From: Syntrophomonadaceae bacterium
GTDB taxonomy: Bacteria > Bacillota > Dethiobacteria > DTU022 > UBA8154
Direction: 5' to 3'
NCBI GenBank assembly: GCA_003563385.1
Contig: PWRZ01000152.1
Location: forward strand, 1-35,300
Length of the DNA stretch: 35,300 nucleotides
Positions 32,957-35,300 of the stretch are shown one piece after another. How positions within the stretch are numbered: the stretch's first letter is position 1; each line of letters opens with the position of its first letter. The notes beneath the pieces are model-generated. The model did no database searches, was not told where the DNA came from, and worked only from the letters and a program-made list of their open reading frames with translations. The translations under genes were made by a program, and so were the position numbers.

Positions 32957-34966
32957 CTAGACCTGATCACCCTTTCCTTTCGAACCCAAAACGGCAACCT
33001 GGGAAAGAATGTGCTCGTCCCGGAAAGATCTCTGCTGCATGGAACCGGAGAAACAGGCCGCTGCACAGGCGCCGCATCCCTTACATAGAACTTCGTTCAC
33101 AAGGGCTGTTTCGTGGGAGTATCTTTCCGAAAAAGCCAGCTCCACGGCACCGTAAGGACATATCTGGACACAGTAACCGCATCCGCGGCAGGTCTCTTCG
33201 TTAACAACGCATACCTCTGCACCCACTTTAATCCTGCCCGCCGAAAGAAGGCCCAGGGCCGAAGCCGCCGCCGCCTTGGCCTGGGCGACGGTATCCGGTA
33301 TGTCTTTGGGGGCCTGGCAGGCACCGGCCAGGTAAATCCCGTCCACGGCGGTGTCTACCGGGGCAAGCTTGGGGTGGGCTTCCAGGAAAAAGCCGTCGGC
33401 AGACCTTGACAGGCGCAGCATGTCCACAATGCGCCCGGCATCGCCGCGGGCCTCCAGCCCCACCGCCAGCACCACCATGTCCACTTCGTCTTCCAGGGGA
33501 GTGGAAGCAAGCGTGTCCTCAACTTTTACAACCAGCCTTGAGCCTCTCTGAAAAATCTCCGAGGGGCTGCCCCTGATATAGCGCACCCCTTCACGGCGCA
33601 CGCGGTCATAAAATTCCTCGTAACCCTTGCCGGAGGCGCGCACGTCCATATAATAGACCCTTATGCTGGCACCGGGCACCTTTTCGCCCAACAGGTGCGC
33701 CAGCTTGGCGGTGTACATGCAGCACACCTTTGAACAGTGCTCGCTGCCGGCACTTTTGTCCCGCGAACCAACGCACTTGATAAAAGCGATATCCCGGGGG
33801 ACGGAAGCATCCTCCCCTTCCCCGAGGACGACACTGCCTTCCGTGGGGCCGCTTGCCGAAAGCAGGCGCTCCAACTCCATAGCGGTGATAACATTGTTGT
33901 AATCCCGGTAGCCGTACTCGGGCTTCCGGGAAGGGTCGAAAAGATCGCAGCCCGTAGCCACGACAATGGCCCCCACCTTGAGCTCCACTACCTCGTCCCG
34001 CTGTTCAAAATCAATGGCCCCCGGGGAGCATACCTGTACGCACGGGGGAGCATCTCCACAGCGGCCCTTCGTCAAAAAGAGGCAGCGCTGCCGGTCTATG
34101 GTATAGTGTGCCGGTACGGCCTGTGGAAAAGGCCGGTATATGGCCGACCTCCTGCCCAATCCCAGGTCAAAGCTACTGGGAACGCGCCCGGCCAGGCGGC
34201 ATTCCCTGGCGCAGTCCCCGCAGCCGGTACAGCGGTCCGCATCAACGTAACGGGCCTTTTTACGCACCCTAACAGAAAAGTTACCGGCATAACCGGACAC
34301 TTCTTCCAGGCATGAATAGGAGAGCAGCTCTATACGCGGGTGGGCGGCGGCGTCAACCATCCTGGGAGTGAGGATACAGGCCGAACAGTCCAGCGTGGGA
34401 AAGGTTTTATCCAGCTGGGCCATCCTCCCGCCGATAGAAGGTTCTTTTTCAACCAGGTAAACAGTAAAGCCGGCACCGGCAACGTCAAGGGCGCACTGTA
34501 TACCGGCAATCCCGCCTCCCAAAACGAGTACGGCCGGCTCCACCGGCACCTCTTTTTGCTGCAGCGGCTCCAGCAGCCGGGCCCTCGCTGCGGCTGCTGC
34601 TACCGTCTTGCGGGCCTTGGCCGTGGCCCCGGAGCGGTCCCCGTGGACCCAGGAGCACTGCTCCCTGATATTGGCCATTTCCAGGCAGTAAGGATTAAGT
34701 CCCGCTTCCTCCAGGGTGCGGCGAAATGTATTCTCGTGAATGCGGGGAGAGCAGGCAGCCACCACGATGCGGTTAAGCCCTTTATCGCGGATATCCTGCC
34801 TGATAAGTCCCTGGCCCGGATCGGAGCACATGTACGGGTAGTGCCGGGCCGTTTTGACATGCGGCAGCCGGGCAGCAAAAGTGGTAACATCTTCAACATC
34901 AACAGTTGCGGCGATATTGCTGCCGCAGTGACACACATATACTCCTGTCTTCGTTTTAATGCCCAT
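32957..34966 (-). CDS. hdrA: HdrA-like FAD/iron-sulfur subunit of heterodisulfide reductase type
   Basis: HdrA is the flavin-bifurcating subunit of heterodisulfide-reductase-type complexes. The 669-residue protein has an N-terminal domain with CHCGSNI (12-18) and ACSPRIHE (71-78). The FAD site VLGGGIAGIQCALDVAGAGF (148-167) and TLDCSACILTPRMV (191-204) follow. An inserted ferredoxin domain has C246, C249, C252 and C256, plus C295, C303, C309 and C313. The C-terminal ferredoxin domain has C593, C596, C599, C603 and C628, C631, C634, C638. All cluster motifs look complete. GGAGG lies six bases before the ATG. It is followed by mvhD with no gap and preceded by etfA. The absence of hdrB and hdrC here argues for a non-methanogenic use of the module. 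Confidence 0.94.
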   Translation of the reverse strand: MGIKTKTGVYVCHCGSNIAATVDVEDVTTFAARLPHVKTARHYPYMCSDPGQGLIRQDIRDKGLNRIVVAACSPRIHENTFRRTLEEAGLNPYCLEMANIREQCSWVHGDRSGATAKARKTVAAAAARARLLEPLQQKEVPVEPAVLVLGGGIAGIQCALDVAGAGFTVYLVEKEPSIGGRMAQLDKTFPTLDCSACILTPRMVDAAAHPRIELLSYSCLEEVSGYAGNFSVRVRKKARYVDADRCTGCGDCARECRLAGRVPSSFDLGLGRRSAIYRPFPQAVPAHYTIDRQRCLFLTKGRCGDAPPCVQVCSPGAIDFEQRDEVVELKVGAIVVATGCDLFDPSRKPEYGYRDYNNVITAMELERLLSASGPTEGSVVLGEGEDASVPRDIAFIKCVGSRDKSAGSEHCSKVCCMYTAKLAHLLGEKVPGASIRVYYMDVRASGKGYEEFYDRVRREGVRYIRGSPSEIFQRGSRLVVKVEDTLASTPLEDEVDMVVLAVGLEARGDAGRIVDMLRLSRSADGFFLEAHPKLAPVDTAVDGIYLAGACQAPKDIPDTVAQAKAAAASALGLLSAGRIKVGAEVCVVNEETCRGCGYCVQICPYGAVELAFSERYSHETALVNEVLCKGCGACAAACFSGSMQQRSFRDEHILSQVAVLGSKGKGDQV

Positions 34967-35076
34967 ACTCGACCTCCGGCAGAGGGATTTTAGCGGCTTA
35001 ACTGCTGCCGGTACTTAAGGAACCACCTGTGCGCCCGCACCGGGGGCAGTAAATGTACGCCTCTTCAGGCAGCCTC

Positions 35077-35300
35077 TCATTTGAGCATCTGGCCCAGCTT
35101 TTCCGTGAGCAGGGGAACAACTTTGAAAAGGTCATCGACGATGCCGTAGTCGGCTGCCGAAAAAATGGGGGCGTTGGGGTCCTTGTTTATGGCCACCACC
35201 GTTTTGGCCCCCTTGATCCCGGCCAGGTGCTGGAAAGCCCCGGAAATGCCGATGGCCACGTAAAGCCTGGGCTTGACCGCTTTCCCCGAGGTGCCTACCT
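35077..35300 (-). CDS. etfA: Electron transfer flavoprotein alpha subunit, C-terminal end (partial)
   Basis: Only the last 74 or so codons are in the window; the gene continues past the right edge. The FAD-binding signature is clear: [20 protein letters not shown] followed by [10 protein letters not shown], then [23 protein letters not shown]. This is the typical C-terminal domain of EtfA, which together with EtfB takes electrons from acyl-CoA dehydrogenases or carries out bifurcation. It lies 110 bases upstream of hdrA on the same strand, so EtfAB may feed, or be fed by, the HdrA-MvhD module. Confidence 0.93.
   Translation of the reverse strand, partial: VGTSGKAVKPRLYVAIGISGAFQHLAGIKGAKTVVAINKDPNAPIFSAADYGIVDDLFKVVPLLTEKLGQMLK

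Noticed and set aside
1-35300. CRISPR arrays, prophage, insertion-sequence transposases, rRNA or tRNA genes
   Set aside because: I looked for regularly spaced repeats, transposase or phage motifs and cloverleaf signatures and found none. The only mobile-like sequences are the short repeats listed.

Overview
The window looks like chromosome from an anaerobic, GC-rich Gram-positive bacterium of the Firmicutes, most like the Clostridia/Peptococcaceae side of the phylum. The evidence is AGGAGG-type ribosome sites, a T-box and a lysine riboswitch with intrinsic terminators, the dtd-relA-recJ block, the LL-diaminopimelate aminotransferase route to lysine, bacillithiol genes, and an Etf-HdrA-MvhD electron-transfer cluster. 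No species can be named from the sequence alone. Apart from the first gene and one non-coding RNA, every gene is on the minus strand, so transcription runs from right to left.

Right edge to 31.5 kb: the end of etfA, then hdrA, mvhD and an iron-sulfur protein rich in cysteine. These form a flavin/iron-sulfur module for electron transfer, and no hdrB or hdrC is visible. An RseC-like membrane protein with its own promoter follows. From 30.8 to 24.7 kb a lysine riboswitch leads into lysA-dapF-dapL-asd-lysC. From 24.66 to 20.75 kb a T-box that reads as tyrosine-specific leads into aroF-tyrA-aroA, covering the first step of the shikimate pathway, EPSP synthase and the tyrosine branch.

From 20.6 to 16.6 kb lies a compact bacillithiol operon: an unrecognised membrane-anchored protein, then bshC with a shortened linker, bshB1 and bshA. 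A strong promoter across the bshA stop codon starts hisA-hisF-hisI-ogt. A MITE-like palindrome of 139 bp sits just past ogt. Then come aroC-aroB, an HD-domain protein, secD-secF, and a block of LapA-like gene, recJ, relA and dtd. Some genes are joined by start/stop overlaps.

Left end (1 to 2.34 kb): a plus-strand SH3/amidase cell-wall hydrolase, a tandem GGGGACGGTTC repeat, and a free-standing structured RNA of about 225 nt with a near-consensus promoter and a closing helix. I cannot assign this RNA to a family, and it is the most unexplained element here. The same GGGGACGGTTC word builds the inner stem of the 13.9 kb palindrome. Many genes start with TTG or GTG, and I moved several starts inward to match ribosome sites and family N-termini.
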